Of a DNA stretch of 19,038 nt, positions 7,148 to 15,982 are shown piece by piece; the stretch's first letter is position 1, and the number at the start of each line of letters is the position of its first letter. Source of the stretch: Bacilli bacterium (lineage in GTDB: Bacteria; Bacillota_I; Bacilli_A; Haloplasmatales; Haloplasmataceae); NCBI GenBank assembly GCA_012513195.1, contig JAAZCR010000202.1:1-19038 (forward strand), given 5' to 3'. Made by a program: the position numbers and the translations under genes. Below the pieces are notes generated by a model that made no database searches, was not told where the DNA came from, and saw nothing but the letters and a program-made list of their open reading frames with translations.

Positions 7148-8604
7148 GAATTTTATATTTGGATATCGATACGACTAGACCGGACCATTTAGGTTGTTAC
7201 GGATATTTTCGTAATACGAGCCCAAATATCGATGAAGTTGCTAAAGATGGGGTCATTTTCACCAATTATTATTGTTCTGATGCTCCTTGTCTACCATCGC
7301 GCACAGCTTTGTTGACTGGATAATTTGGCATCAACAATGGTGTAGTAAATCATGGTGGTAGAGCAAGTCAACTTCGCATTGAAGAGAATCGTGATTTCAA
7401 GAGTCGCTTAGAACTAGACAGTCTTTTTGGTATGTTGCGAAGTAAAGGGTTTTATACATGTGGAATAACACCTTTTGCGTCTAGGCACTCAGCTTGGTAC
7501 TTCTATTGTGGTTTAAATGAAATTTATGATACTGGTAAATATGGAGATGAAAACGCAGATGAAGTAACCCCAATCGCTTTAGATTGGATTGAACGAAACG
7601 CTGATAAAGACAATTGGTATTTACATGTCAATTTATGGGACCCCCATACCCCATATCGAACTCCAAATGATTTTAATCCGTTTGAAGATAGTCCAATACC
7701 GGATTGGATAATTGAAGAAGTATTGGAAACCCATAAAAGATTAGCTGGTCCCCATGGTGCGTTGGAAATTGGTTTGTATTCCGATTTCGTTCCACCAAGA
7801 TTTCCCAAACAACCAGGTAGATTAGATACTTTAGCGGACGTCAAGAAACTCTTTGATGGCTATGATACTGGAATTCGTTATGCGGATATGCATGTAGGGC
7901 TAATCATCAATAAACTTTAAGAAAAAGGTATATATGATGATACTGTCATCATTATTTCAAGTGATCATGGGGAAAACATGGGTGAGTTAGGTATCTATGC
8001 TGAGCATGGTACTGCCGATCATATAACATGTCGCATTCCAATGATTATCAAGTGGCCAAAGGGTGTAAAGAATCATGTTGATCATGCATTGCATTACAAT
8101 CTCGATTTATTACCTACCTTAGCTGAACTACTTGATATTAAACCGTCACCACATTGGGATGGGAAATCTTACGCTAAAACCATATTAGCTGGTGAAACAT
8201 GTGGTCATGATTATCTAGTTTTGGGACAAATGGCCCACGTTTGTCAGCGTAGTGTACGTTTTGATGATTGGTTATATATTAGAACCTATCATGATGGCTT
8301 TCATTTCTTCCCGAAGCATATGTTGTTTAATGTGAAAGAAGATCCCTATGAAGAACATAATTTAGCTGCTGAATATCCTGAAATTGTTAATAAAGCTGCT
8401 GCTTTACTCTTTGATTGGTTAGATGATAATCTTAAGAAAAATAATTATCAAGAAGATGTCTTAAACATTGTAATGCGTGAAGGCGGTCCCTTCCACGCTA
8501 AGGGAAATCTAAAACACTATTTGAAACACTTAATTAAAACAGGTCGAGAAGCGTACATTGAACGATATAAAGAAGTCCATCCTGAAGAATTCAAAGGAGA
8601 ATAA
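7144..8604 (+). pseudogene. Cys-type sulfatase interrupted by two in-frame TAA codons
   Basis: One frame from ATG 7144 to 8604 (486 codons) encodes a full alkaline-phosphatase-superfamily sulfatase, but codons 60 (7321-7323) and 259 (7918-7920) are TAA. There is no frameshift and conservation continues across both stops. Visible motifs are DIDTTRPD (7-14), the sulfatase signature CLPSR (Cys49, converted to formylglycine in active enzymes), LWDPHTPY, and SSDHGEN (Asp274, His275, just after the second stop). The late segment LFNVKEDPYEEHNLA is typical of sulfatase C-termini. AGGAGG precedes the start, which overlaps the upstream stop. No signal peptide. Unless the stops are read through or are sequence errors, only a 59-residue stub is made. 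The Gln codon CAA would become TAA by one C-to-T change at each site. A phosphodiesterase/phosphonate hydrolase role is an alternative. Confidence 0.85.
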
Positions 8605-8606
8605 TT

Positions 8607-10940
8607 ATGAAATTTGAAGTGAAGAATGAACAGTTTTACTTAAATGACGAGCCCATCTTCATTTCAGGAGCGGAGATGCATTATTTTCGTGTTCCTAAAT
8701 CAGAATGGCGTGATCGTTTAGATAAAATTAAAGAAGCGGGTTGTAATGTTGTTAGTACCTATATTCCTTGGTGTTTTCATGAAAAAGAAGAAGGAAACAT
8801 AGATCTAACAGGTAGGACCTTACCTGAAAAAGATCTTAAATCCTTCCTAGATTTGACCCAAGAATATGGTTTCTTAGTTTTGGTGCGACCTGGTCCATAT
8901 GTCATGAGTGAAATAAGAGAACATGGGTTACCATTTTGGTTATTTGAAAAATACCCAGAAGTAATCGCTAAAAGAATTGATGGGACAAATCACGTAATTG
9001 TAAGTTACTTAAACCCAACTTACTTAAAATTAGTAGATAAATGGTACAAAGCTGTCTTTGAAATATTAACTCCAAGACAATTCACCCATGGTGGTAATAT
9101 CATCATGGTTCAATTAGATAATGAAGTTGGTATGTTTCAATGGGTGATGAATCATCCTGATTATAGTGATATAGTATTAGAAAGTTTCGCAAAATATCTT
9201 GAAAATAAGTATACACTTAGAAAATTTCAAACACTTTTTAGTACCACTGAAACATCAATTAAAGAATTTGTGTATACTAACTTGAAACAACCACAAAAGA
9301 CCAATGCGACCGTCTTAATGAATGAATTTATGTTATTCCATCGGGACTACTTCCGCGATTATCTCAATACTCTTAAGTCCATTGGGGAAAAGTACGGTTT
9401 AAATGTACCCATAGTAGTTAATGTGCATGGATTTAGTAGTATTGATTATGCGAAACGAGGTACCCAATACCCGATAGGGCTATCCCAACTCTTGCATACT
9501 AAGCAAATAAGTAATATGGTCTTAGCGGGTGATTATTACATCGGCAATGTCGTGCCAGATAATTATTATGATTTATTGCTCGCTAATGCCTTTACAAAAG
9601 CGGTACAACCTAAATATCAACCCCTTTTCTCCGCCGAATTTCAAAGTGGATTCCAGTATAATAAACCCCGACTCCAACCTGCCACACAAGATTTAATTTC
9701 ACGTATATGTATCGGTAATGGTATGAATGGCATCAACTATTATATGTTTGTTGGAGGTATAAACTACGAAAATATTAGTTTATTAGGATACCGTCATGAA
9801 TGGCAAGCGCCGATCAGTATGCGTGGAGAATTGCGCCCACATTATAATGTCATTAAACATTTAAATGAAGTGATAAATGCCTATGGTAAGGCTTTATTAG
9901 AAGCAACACCTGTTAATCACTTACACATAGGTTTTATTCCTGATTATTTCATGACTGAATACAGTAATCAGTATACTGCCGAATTTACCCATCGCTTGAA
10001 AAACTTACGAGAAACTCTTATGTATAATGGTTTAGGTAAAGCCTTAGGGTTTAACAATGTAAGTTTTACAGGCATTAATCTTCAAGATGATGAGGAAATT
10101 GATGTTCAAAAAGTGCCAACACTATTAGTAGTTTCTTATGATTATGTTAATGAAAAGATTCAACGCAAACTTGTTAATTATGTCAAAAATCGTGGTAAAC
10201 TCTTAATCACACCATATCTACCTACCAAAGATTTTAATCAAAATTCCTGTACCGTGCTCATCGATGAACTACAACTTAAACCGTTAGAACGAAAAGAATG
10301 GCAATCAATTCAAGTAGACACTATCGATAATGTCATAGCCATGATTACCGAAACATACGATGAGCTAAATGCTTATGCTTACATTGAAAACAATAAACAA
10401 ACTGTTGGTTTTGTCAAATCATATGGTCAAGGTAAACTTATTGTGTTCGGGGCAGGTATGATAAGTGAACATGATCATCATATGGATGCGTATTTTGAAG
10501 TCATTAAGAAGTTGGATATAGATAGTATCATTAAAACTGATGATTGGCTTAATGTGATGGTACGAGAAGGCGAAAACGGTACATTTCTTTTTATTAATAA
10601 CCTTGAAGAGTATGATAAGTATACTACGTTTACTTATAAAAATGAGTTACTCTTTGAAGGTAAGAAGTTAAGAGTACCAATCCGCAAAGGTTTAATTTTA
10701 CCAATAAATTGGAAAATAGATGAGGAGTTAATAATTAATTATTCAACTGGTGAATTCACTGCTTGTAAAGTAAGTGATGATATTGTTTACTTGACATTAC
10801 AGGCATTAGATGAAGAGTGGGTGGTATTAACTACTACTTATGATGTTTTCGTAGAAAATGGTAGAATCATCGAATTAGGTAATAATCAGTTTAAGATTGT
10901 TACTAATAGTAATTGTAAAGTAACGATTACATTGAAATAA
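8607..10940 (+). CDS. GH35-family glycoside hydrolase, paralogue 2
   Basis: Second GH35-type enzyme, 777 residues, cytoplasmic. The TIM-barrel motifs parallel those of the 2493-4898 gene: GAEMHYFRVP (21-30), AGCNVVSTYIPW, LVRPGPYVMSE, acid/base Glu173 in QLDNEVG and likely nucleophile Glu344 in FSAEFQSG. The region after about 470 holds a Rossmann-like segment (LLVVSYDYVN, KLLITPYLP) and a beta-rich C-terminus. The nucleophile loop differs between paralogues (AEFQSG here, VEFNCG there), as does the segment following the acid/base, so they may cleave different linkages or chain ends. The start is 2 bases after the sulfatase stop with AAAGGAG upstream. It is the last gene of the operon, ending at a strong terminator. 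GH35 is firm; substrate is not determinable. Confidence 0.9.
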   Translation: MKFEVKNEQFYLNDEPIFISGAEMHYFRVPKSEWRDRLDKIKEAGCNVVSTYIPWCFHEKEEGNIDLTGRTLPEKDLKSFLDLTQEYGFLVLVRPGPYVMSEIREHGLPFWLFEKYPEVIAKRIDGTNHVIVSYLNPTYLKLVDKWYKAVFEILTPRQFTHGGNIIMVQLDNEVGMFQWVMNHPDYSDIVLESFAKYLENKYTLRKFQTLFSTTETSIKEFVYTNLKQPQKTNATVLMNEFMLFHRDYFRDYLNTLKSIGEKYGLNVPIVVNVHGFSSIDYAKRGTQYPIGLSQLLHTKQISNMVLAGDYYIGNVVPDNYYDLLLANAFTKAVQPKYQPLFSAEFQSGFQYNKPRLQPATQDLISRICIGNGMNGINYYMFVGGINYENISLLGYRHEWQAPISMRGELRPHYNVIKHLNEVINAYGKALLEATPVNHLHIGFIPDYFMTEYSNQYTAEFTHRLKNLRETLMYNGLGKALGFNNVSFTGINLQDDEEIDVQKVPTLLVVSYDYVNEKIQRKLVNYVKNRGKLLITPYLPTKDFNQNSCTVLIDELQLKPLERKEWQSIQVDTIDNVIAMITETYDELNAYAYIENNKQTVGFVKSYGQGKLIVFGAGMISEHDHHMDAYFEVIKKLDIDSIIKTDDWLNVMVREGENGTFLFINNLEEYDKYTTFTYKNELLFEGKKLRVPIRKGLILPINWKIDEELIINYSTGEFTACKVSDDIVYLTLQALDEEWVVLTTTYDVFVENGRIIELGNNQFKIVTNSNCKVTITLK

Positions 10941-10980
10941 AAAAATCTGTCAGTTCTAAAAATAGGACTGACAGATTTTT
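10941..10980. terminator. Strong bidirectional terminator
   Basis: A 17-bp hairpin (10941-10957 with 10964-10980, one G-T pair, loop AAAAAT) has an A-run at left and a T-run at right. It starts right after the GH35-2 stop and lies about 42 bases past the stop of the opposing GH3 gene, serving both. Confidence 0.92.
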
Positions 10981-11022
10981 TATTATAAATTTTTATTATT
11001 TTATATTTATTATTATTGCTTT

Positions 11023-13116
11023 TTATTCTTTAATAGAAAAATCATGTGATATTACTTTGACACTATTACTACCTACGTAAAGTGTAAAGGTACCTGGTTC
11101 AATAACGAATTCATTATTTTCGTTATATAAACCGAATTGATTAGGACTTATAGTAAAATGGACGGTCTTGGTTTCTAGCGGTTCTAAATAAACTTTTGTG
11201 AAGGCACATAATTGTTTTACAGGTAGAGTAACAGATGCGAAATGATCTTGAAAATAAACTTGAACAATCTCTTCTCCTGCATATGGACCATTATTTGTGA
11301 CATCAATAGTAAATTCTAAGACTTCTTCTTTTGAAATTACTTCTTTCTTAAGTTTTAGATTACTATAGTAAAAGTGTGAATAACTTAGACCATAGCCAAA
11401 TGGATATAAAGGTTTATCATCACCATCGATATAACGAGGGAAGTTTGGTCTACCTGTAGACTTGTGATTGTAATAGAGCGGGATTTGTCCAATATGTTTC
11501 GGGAAAGTTACTGTAAGTTTACCACTAGGATTAGTTAAACCAAATAATACTTCATATATCGCATTACCAGCTTCTATTCCTAAATGCCAAGTCCATACCA
11601 GTGCATCGACTTTCTCACTGATATTACCAATAGTTAAAGGTCTGCCACTAGCGATTAAAGCAATAACGGGCTTGTTCAATTTAACGATTTCTTCAACTAG
11701 TTTTTCTTGAAAACCAGGAAGATTCAAATTCATACGATTATTGTTTTCACCAGAATAATAACGGGGTTCGCCTAAAGCGAGAATGATAATATCGCAATGT
11801 TTAGCAGTTTCAATGGCTTTATCTAGATCTAAGTTTTGACCATTAATATCACATGCTGATTCTACTAATATCTTTGTTTTCTTAAGATTTGTGGCTAAGG
11901 CTTGGTAAATACTAATTACATCTTCTTTAGCGCCTTTACATGACCAACAACCTAGATGGTTTTCTTGGTCGTTAGCGTATGGTCCGATGAGAGCGATAGT
12001 TTGGTTAGTATCTTTTAAAGGAAGGATACCATTTTTATTTTCTAGTAACACAATTGACCTTTTCGCAACTTCTAATGCATGTTTGCGATGTTCGGGATGA
12101 AGGATTACTTGTTTATGAAGTTCTTCATCTACATAAGGATTTTCAAATAGACCTAAATCATATTTAACTGATAAAATCCGATAAACAGCTTCATCGATAA
12201 GTTCTATTAATTCAGGATGCTCTTCAACAACTTGTTTTAGATTATCATCATAAACACCCGAATGCATATCGATGTCACATGAAGCAAGTAACCCTTTTAA
12301 CGCAGCTTCTTTACGGTCTTTGGAAACCCGATGATAAATGGATTCTTCGACGGATTCCCAGTCACTTACAACTAAGCCATTAAAGTTTAATTCTTCTCGT
12401 AATATTCCCCTTAATACTTTTTTGTTTACTGACAGAGGTACGGCAAATAAATCATTAAAAGAACACATCGTAGTGAGCGCTCCAACTTCATATGCGGCTA
12501 TAAATGGTGGTAGATAATAAGTCTTTAGATAATTTTCTGACATGTCGACGTTATTATAATCTCGACCACCAATTACAGCACCATAGCCAACATAATGTTT
12601 CGGACAACTTGCGGTTAAAGGATACTCATTTTCAAGTGTTTGAAAACCTTTAACTCTAGCTTTAGCGATTTCAGCTCCTAAATAATGATCCTCACCAGCA
12701 CCTTCCGCTATTCTTCCCCAACGAGGATCTCTAGCAATATCAACCATGGGGGCAAAAATCCAATTTACACCACAGGATTTGGCCTCTTTAGCAGCTATAC
12801 TTGCACTTTTTTGGATTAAGTCTAAATCCCATGAACAACTCTCAGCAAGAGGGATGGGGAAAGTGGTCCGATAACCGTGAATGACATCATCGCCAATAAG
12901 TAGGGGTATACCCAACCGCGTTTCATTTACGGCTATTTTCTGAAGTTCATTAACTGTCTTTGCACCTTGAACATTCAATAATGACCCAACTTTTCCTTGT
13001 CTTATCTTATCTTTAATTTCATCGTTTAATTTTCCGTACTGTACCATTTGCCCAATTTTTTCTTCTAATGTCATTTCTTTGAGCAATTTCTCAACAAATT
13101 CTTTCTTATTATTCAT
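11023..13116 (-). CDS. GH3 beta-glucosidase-type glycoside hydrolase
   Basis: Retaining exo-acting GH3 enzyme, 697 residues, no signal peptide, so cytoplasmic. It has a full three-domain architecture. The TIM barrel (about 1-310) carries PRWGRIAEGAGED (131-143), the Lys173-His174 pair and nucleophile Asp252 in VVSDWES. The alpha/beta domain (about 345-570) has SGENNNR with the likely acid/base Glu457. A fibronectin-III-like C-terminal domain covers about 605-695. Beta-glucosidases of this layout include enzymes active on sophorose and other beta-1,2-gluco-oligosaccharides, but also beta-1,3 and beta-1,4 enzymes, so the substrate is open. GAGGAG precedes the ATG. The gene is divergent from the LacI gene across 118 bases, with an operator inside its promoter spacer. 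Confidence 0.93.
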   Translation of the reverse strand: MNNKKEFVEKLLKEMTLEEKIGQMVQYGKLNDEIKDKIRQGKVGSLLNVQGAKTVNELQKIAVNETRLGIPLLIGDDVIHGYRTTFPIPLAESCSWDLDLIQKSASIAAKEAKSCGVNWIFAPMVDIARDPRWGRIAEGAGEDHYLGAEIAKARVKGFQTLENEYPLTASCPKHYVGYGAVIGGRDYNNVDMSENYLKTYYLPPFIAAYEVGALTTMCSFNDLFAVPLSVNKKVLRGILREELNFNGLVVSDWESVEESIYHRVSKDRKEAALKGLLASCDIDMHSGVYDDNLKQVVEEHPELIELIDEAVYRILSVKYDLGLFENPYVDEELHKQVILHPEHRKHALEVAKRSIVLLENKNGILPLKDTNQTIALIGPYANDQENHLGCWSCKGAKEDVISIYQALATNLKKTKILVESACDINGQNLDLDKAIETAKHCDIIILALGEPRYYSGENNNRMNLNLPGFQEKLVEEIVKLNKPVIALIASGRPLTIGNISEKVDALVWTWHLGIEAGNAIYEVLFGLTNPSGKLTVTFPKHIGQIPLYYNHKSTGRPNFPRYIDGDDKPLYPFGYGLSYSHFYYSNLKLKKEVISKEEVLEFTIDVTNNGPYAGEEIVQVYFQDHFASVTLPVKQLCAFTKVYLEPLETKTVHFTISPNQFGLYNENNEFVIEPGTFTLYVGSNSVKVISHDFSIKE

Positions 13117-13135
13117 AATAATCGCTCCTCATATA

Positions 13136-13164
13136 TTGTTTTAACATAAAATACACGATATAAT
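13136..13164 (+). promoter_or_regulatory. Promoter of the LacI-family regulator gene
   Basis: The -35 TTGTTT (13136-13141), a 17-base spacer and -10 TATAAT (13159-13164) precede the gene. The operator starts about 18 bases downstream of the -10 box, in the leader, consistent with autoregulation. Confidence 0.6.
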
Positions 13165-13180
13165 TTAATTGTTAATCATT

Positions 13181-13209
13181 ATTTTAATCGTTTCGATAAA
13201 AAGATGCAA
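13181..13209 (-). promoter_or_regulatory. Promoter of the GH3 gene
   Basis: The minus strand has -35 TTGCAT (13204-13209), a 17-base spacer and -10 TAAAAT (13181-13186). The spacer contains the operator half CGTTTCGA in reverse. Confidence 0.65.
13183..13196. promoter_or_regulatory. Shared operator between GH3 and LacI genes
   Basis: TTTAATCGTTTCGA matches 11 of 14 bases of the best palindrome, with one half perfect. It sits in the spacer of the GH3 promoter and downstream of the LacI promoter, so one bound repressor could control both. Confidence 0.7.
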
Positions 13210-13234
13210 ATTAGATATAAAGAGGTATGTAACA

Positions 13235-14197
13235 ATGGTAACAATTAAGGATGTCGCAAAAAAAGCAGGGGTTTCTATTTCAACAGCTTCTTATGCGATT
13301 AATAACGACCCTAGAATTAGTAAAGAAACAAAAGAAAAAATCTTAGAAGTTGCGAAAAAATTAAATTATCATCCTTATGCGGCAGCACGCAACTTGAAAA
13401 GGAAACGTACTAATAATATAGGTGTGTTCGTTGATGGATTTACTGGTCCAGTATATCCACGGATAATTGAAGGTATTCATGCAGGTTCACGTCGCAATAA
13501 TTTTAACATTATTGTTAGTACTGGTCAATCAGCAAAAGCCCTTCTATTAGAAAGACAAGTTGATGGTGCGGTCGTCATTGATCGCGGTTTAGATGACGAG
13601 ACATTAGTTCATGTAGCAAAACATGGTGTTCCTATTATTGTACTTGATCGTGATATATCGGGGAAAAATATTTTTACCAGTATGATTAATAATGAAGAAG
13701 TATCTTATGAACTAATCGTTAGCATGATTAAAAAAGGTTATCGAAAAATTGGTTATGTCGCTGGACCTGTCACAAGTTACGATAACTTACATCGGTTTAA
13801 AGGATTTATCAAAGCATTGACTGAGTATAATTTGCCTACAACATACTACTATAAAGGCGACTTCACAAAGGCAAGTGGCTATCGAATTGGTAAAGAAATT
13901 ATCGAATCAAGTAACGATTTACCTGATTTTCTTTTCTGTGCTAACGATGAAATGGCAATAGGTGTATTAGACAGTTTTCGTGAATTAAACATTAAAGTAC
14001 CCGATGACATCGCAATAGCTGGATTTGATAACATCGAGTTATCGATGTATTGTACGCCAAAATTAACTACAGTAGCGATTGATCATATTAAATGGGGCGA
14101 AGAATTAGCACAAGCTCTAGTAGACATTTTAGTGAATAACGCAACCACAATTAATGTAAATACTAAAGGAAAAATCATCTATCGCGAGTCTTGTTGA
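13235..14197 (+). CDS. LacI-family transcriptional regulator
   Basis: DNA-binding repressor of 320 residues, probably the regulator of this locus. An N-terminal helix-turn-helix (VTIKDVAKKAGVSISTASYA, residues 2-21) is followed by a hinge-helix region (HPYAAARNLKRKRT, 46-59). A periplasmic-binding-protein-like effector domain (about 61-310) includes IGVFVDGF, RKIGYVAGP and PDDIAIAGFDN. The start is ATG 13235, with AGAGGT upstream; an in-frame start 66 bases earlier lies at the transcription start and lacks an SD. LacI-family proteins bind palindromes with a central CpG, and the window has six such sites, at or next to promoters on both sides of this gene. Operators upstream and downstream of it suggest autoregulation. 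The effector is unknown, probably an oligosaccharide from the pathway. Confidence 0.95.
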   Translation: MVTIKDVAKKAGVSISTASYAINNDPRISKETKEKILEVAKKLNYHPYAAARNLKRKRTNNIGVFVDGFTGPVYPRIIEGIHAGSRRNNFNIIVSTGQSAKALLLERQVDGAVVIDRGLDDETLVHVAKHGVPIIVLDRDISGKNIFTSMINNEEVSYELIVSMIKKGYRKIGYVAGPVTSYDNLHRFKGFIKALTEYNLPTTYYYKGDFTKASGYRIGKEIIESSNDLPDFLFCANDEMAIGVLDSFRELNIKVPDDIAIAGFDNIELSMYCTPKLTTVAIDHIKWGEELAQALVDILVNNATTINVNTKGKIIYRESC

Positions 14198-14214
14198 TGA
14201 TTTCTTACACAATG

Positions 14215-14228
14215 CTAAAACGTTTCGA
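14215..14228. promoter_or_regulatory. Auxiliary LacI-type operator after the regulator gene
   Basis: CTAAAACGTTTCGA matches 11 of 14 bases of the palindrome, with one half perfect. It is not at a visible promoter. Its centre is 102 bases upstream of the perfect operator at 14317-14330, close to a whole number of helical turns, so looping is possible. Confidence 0.55.
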
Positions 14229-14262
14229 TTTAGTCATGAGTAGAAAATTTGTTAAATTATGA

Positions 14263-14276
14263 TGAAAGGGCTTGCA
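14263..14276 (+). promoter_or_regulatory. cre-like element overlapping the -35 box of the lipoprotein gene
   Basis: TGAAAGGGCTTGCA matches 12 of 14 positions of the CcpA cre consensus TGWAANCGNTNWCA and overlaps the -35 TTGCAT. The same element pattern occurs at 15969-15982. Confidence 0.4.
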
Positions 14277-14301
14277 TAATTATTCGTAATAATGATATAA
14301 T
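14272..14301 (+). promoter_or_regulatory. Promoter of the solute-binding lipoprotein gene
   Basis: The -35 TTGCAT (14272-14277), an 18-base spacer and a consensus -10 TATAAT (14296-14301), followed by the perfect operator. Confidence 0.75.
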
Positions 14302-14316
14302 AAAAGTAAATACGAA

Positions 14317-14330
14317 TCGAAACGTTTCGA
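14317..14330. promoter_or_regulatory. Perfect LacI-type operator at the lipoprotein promoter
   Basis: TCGAAACGTTTCGA is a perfect 14-base palindrome starting 15 bases after the -10 box, the best-matching site of the six. Confidence 0.88.
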
Positions 14331-14387
14331 AACAAGAGGGGAACGATTTGTATTGATTTAAATTCTGATAAAAGGGAGGATTTTGTC

Positions 14388-15854
14388 ATGAGAAAAATAA
14401 TGCTTTTCTTATCATTAATTCTGCTTGTATTAGTTGTTGCTTGCCAAAACACTAGTACAACAACTAAAGAAACTAATAACAACACTGAAAAGACCATTAT
14501 TAAGTTAGCACATTGGGGTATTGGTACAGAACAAGAAAATAACTTATGGCGTCGTAGAGTTGCAGCTTTCAACCAAACTCATGAAGATATACAAATTGAA
14601 ATCGTCATGGCAGAAGGCGGCTGGGACGAATGGTTAACAACTAAGGCAGCTGCTGGTGAATTACCAGATGTCTTCTTAGTAAATAGTGTACCAGATGCTG
14701 CTATCAAAGGATGGGCTGCTAACATTTATGATATTGTTAAGAATGACCCTGAATGGTATGACATTCCTAAAGCATTACGTGATTCCGTTACTTACTTTGA
14801 CAGCAAAGTATTTGGAATCCCCGCAGGCTATCATTTCTTAGGATACTATGCTAACTTCACATTATTTGAAAATGCTAACGTTACAACTGATTTCAGTACA
14901 TATGAATTTACAGTAGAAGAATTCTTCAATGCGATTTCACAAGCTAAGTTCCTATCAGAAGATGGTACAAGTACAATTGGCTTAGATGCATCTGGCGAAA
15001 TCATTAACTGGTTACCATCTGCTTATGATACAACAGGCAAGATTCAACACTTCTTATGGGATGGCGAAAAGTTTGACTACATGAGTCCAGCAATGACACA
15101 AACCATTGCGAAAGCTGTGGATTTAACAGACAATAAAGAAGTCTTCGGTGCCTTCAGCGATCAAGCACCTGGTGAAGGTGAACCAAGTGAACGAGAAAAA
15201 TACTTTGGTACAAATGGTTGGAATGAATCATTTGCTAATGGTCGTGTAGGTTTCCGTTGGGGTGGCTCATGGGATGCTAGTTATTATGCTAACAGCATTC
15301 AAGACAATTTTGAACATGATTTCGTAGGTATCCCTGGCAAACGGGTTGTTGGTGTTTCCGACTACTTCGTAATTGCTAAAACAACTAAGAATAAAGAAGC
15401 TGCATACGAAGTTGCAAAATGGTTATCATTTGGTATCGATGGTATTATGGCAGCATTTGAAATCATCGAAAATGAAAAAGAAGTAGTATTAACAATGCCA
15501 GGTTTACCAATTAACGAAAGAACAATGGTTATTGAAAAATGGTTCGAATCCTATCCTCAACCTGGTTTCAAAGCCATCTATGAAAAGATTAAAGGTGGCG
15601 ATTTCACAGTATTAATGGAAGGCAATAAGTTCGTTCCGGGATTCGGTCAAGCACGTTGGAACTATGATACTGGTATCGATGCACGGATTAGTCGTCCAGA
15701 TCAACCAGAAGGTAAGACATTAAGCATTGGTGACTTAGTATACGATGCTGCTCGTGGAGCAATTTCTTGGAGCGACTACATGACACAAGACCTTGCTGAT
15801 AAGATTAATCAACAACTTGCGCAAGCTATTAACCAATTAAGAAATGTGCAATAA
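14388..15854 (+). CDS. ABC transporter solute-binding lipoprotein (family 1 type)
   Basis: Extracellular, lipid-anchored sugar-binding protein of 488 residues, expected to deliver oligosaccharides to an ABC importer. The N-terminus is a lipoprotein signal peptide: positive start, hydrophobic core and lipobox VVAC with Cys19 as the lipidated residue. A polar Thr/Asn-rich linker follows (20-35). The mature domain opens IIKLAHWGIG, the usual first strand of family 1 solute-binding proteins, and includes LPDVFLVNS, GIPAGYH and a late GWNESFANGRVGFRWGGSWD segment. AAGGGAGG lies 8 bases before the start. It is monocistronic: own promoter with a perfect operator in front, strong terminator behind. 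Monocistronic expression would let it be made in excess over the membrane permeases. Ligand unknown; the locus points to a beta-gluco- or galacto-oligosaccharide. Confidence 0.92.
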   Translation: MRKIMLFLSLILLVLVVACQNTSTTTKETNNNTEKTIIKLAHWGIGTEQENNLWRRRVAAFNQTHEDIQIEIVMAEGGWDEWLTTKAAAGELPDVFLVNSVPDAAIKGWAANIYDIVKNDPEWYDIPKALRDSVTYFDSKVFGIPAGYHFLGYYANFTLFENANVTTDFSTYEFTVEEFFNAISQAKFLSEDGTSTIGLDASGEIINWLPSAYDTTGKIQHFLWDGEKFDYMSPAMTQTIAKAVDLTDNKEVFGAFSDQAPGEGEPSEREKYFGTNGWNESFANGRVGFRWGGSWDASYYANSIQDNFEHDFVGIPGKRVVGVSDYFVIAKTTKNKEAAYEVAKWLSFGIDGIMAAFEIIENEKEVVLTMPGLPINERTMVIEKWFESYPQPGFKAIYEKIKGGDFTVLMEGNKFVPGFGQARWNYDTGIDARISRPDQPEGKTLSIGDLVYDAARGAISWSDYMTQDLADKINQQLAQAINQLRNVQ

Positions 15855-15864
15855 TATATAGAAT

Positions 15865-15899
15865 AAAATGCCAATGTCGATTACGACATTGGCATTTTT
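15865..15899 (+). terminator. Rho-independent terminator of the lipoprotein gene
   Basis: A perfect 15-bp hairpin (15865-15879 with 15884-15898, loop ATTA) ends in a T-run at 15895-15899, just after the lipoprotein stop. Confidence 0.9.
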
Positions 15900-15968
15900 G
15901 TTTGTTTTATAATATTATTAATATATAAGGAAGTTATTTTAGAAGAAAGAAAAATTAATTAAAGAACC

Positions 15969-15982
15969 CGAAAACGCTTGCA
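15969..15982 (+). promoter_or_regulatory. cre-like element overlapping the -35 box of the anchored binding-protein operon
   Basis: CGAAAACGCTTGCA matches 12 of 14 positions of the CcpA cre consensus TGWAANCGNTNWCA and overlaps the -35 TTGCAA, as at 14263-14276. It could give catabolite repression on top of LacI control. Confidence 0.45.

Noticed and set aside
7432..7920. Separate small protein starting inside the sulfatase
   Set aside because: It is in frame with the sulfatase, has no SD, and its sequence is the middle of the sulfatase domain. The same reasoning applies to the piece at 7978-8604.
7144..8604. Genome-wide reassignment of TAA to Gln
   Set aside because: Other genes end in TAA directly before terminators (for example 10940 and 15854), so TAA is a normal stop. 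Only a local effect or mutation can explain this gene.
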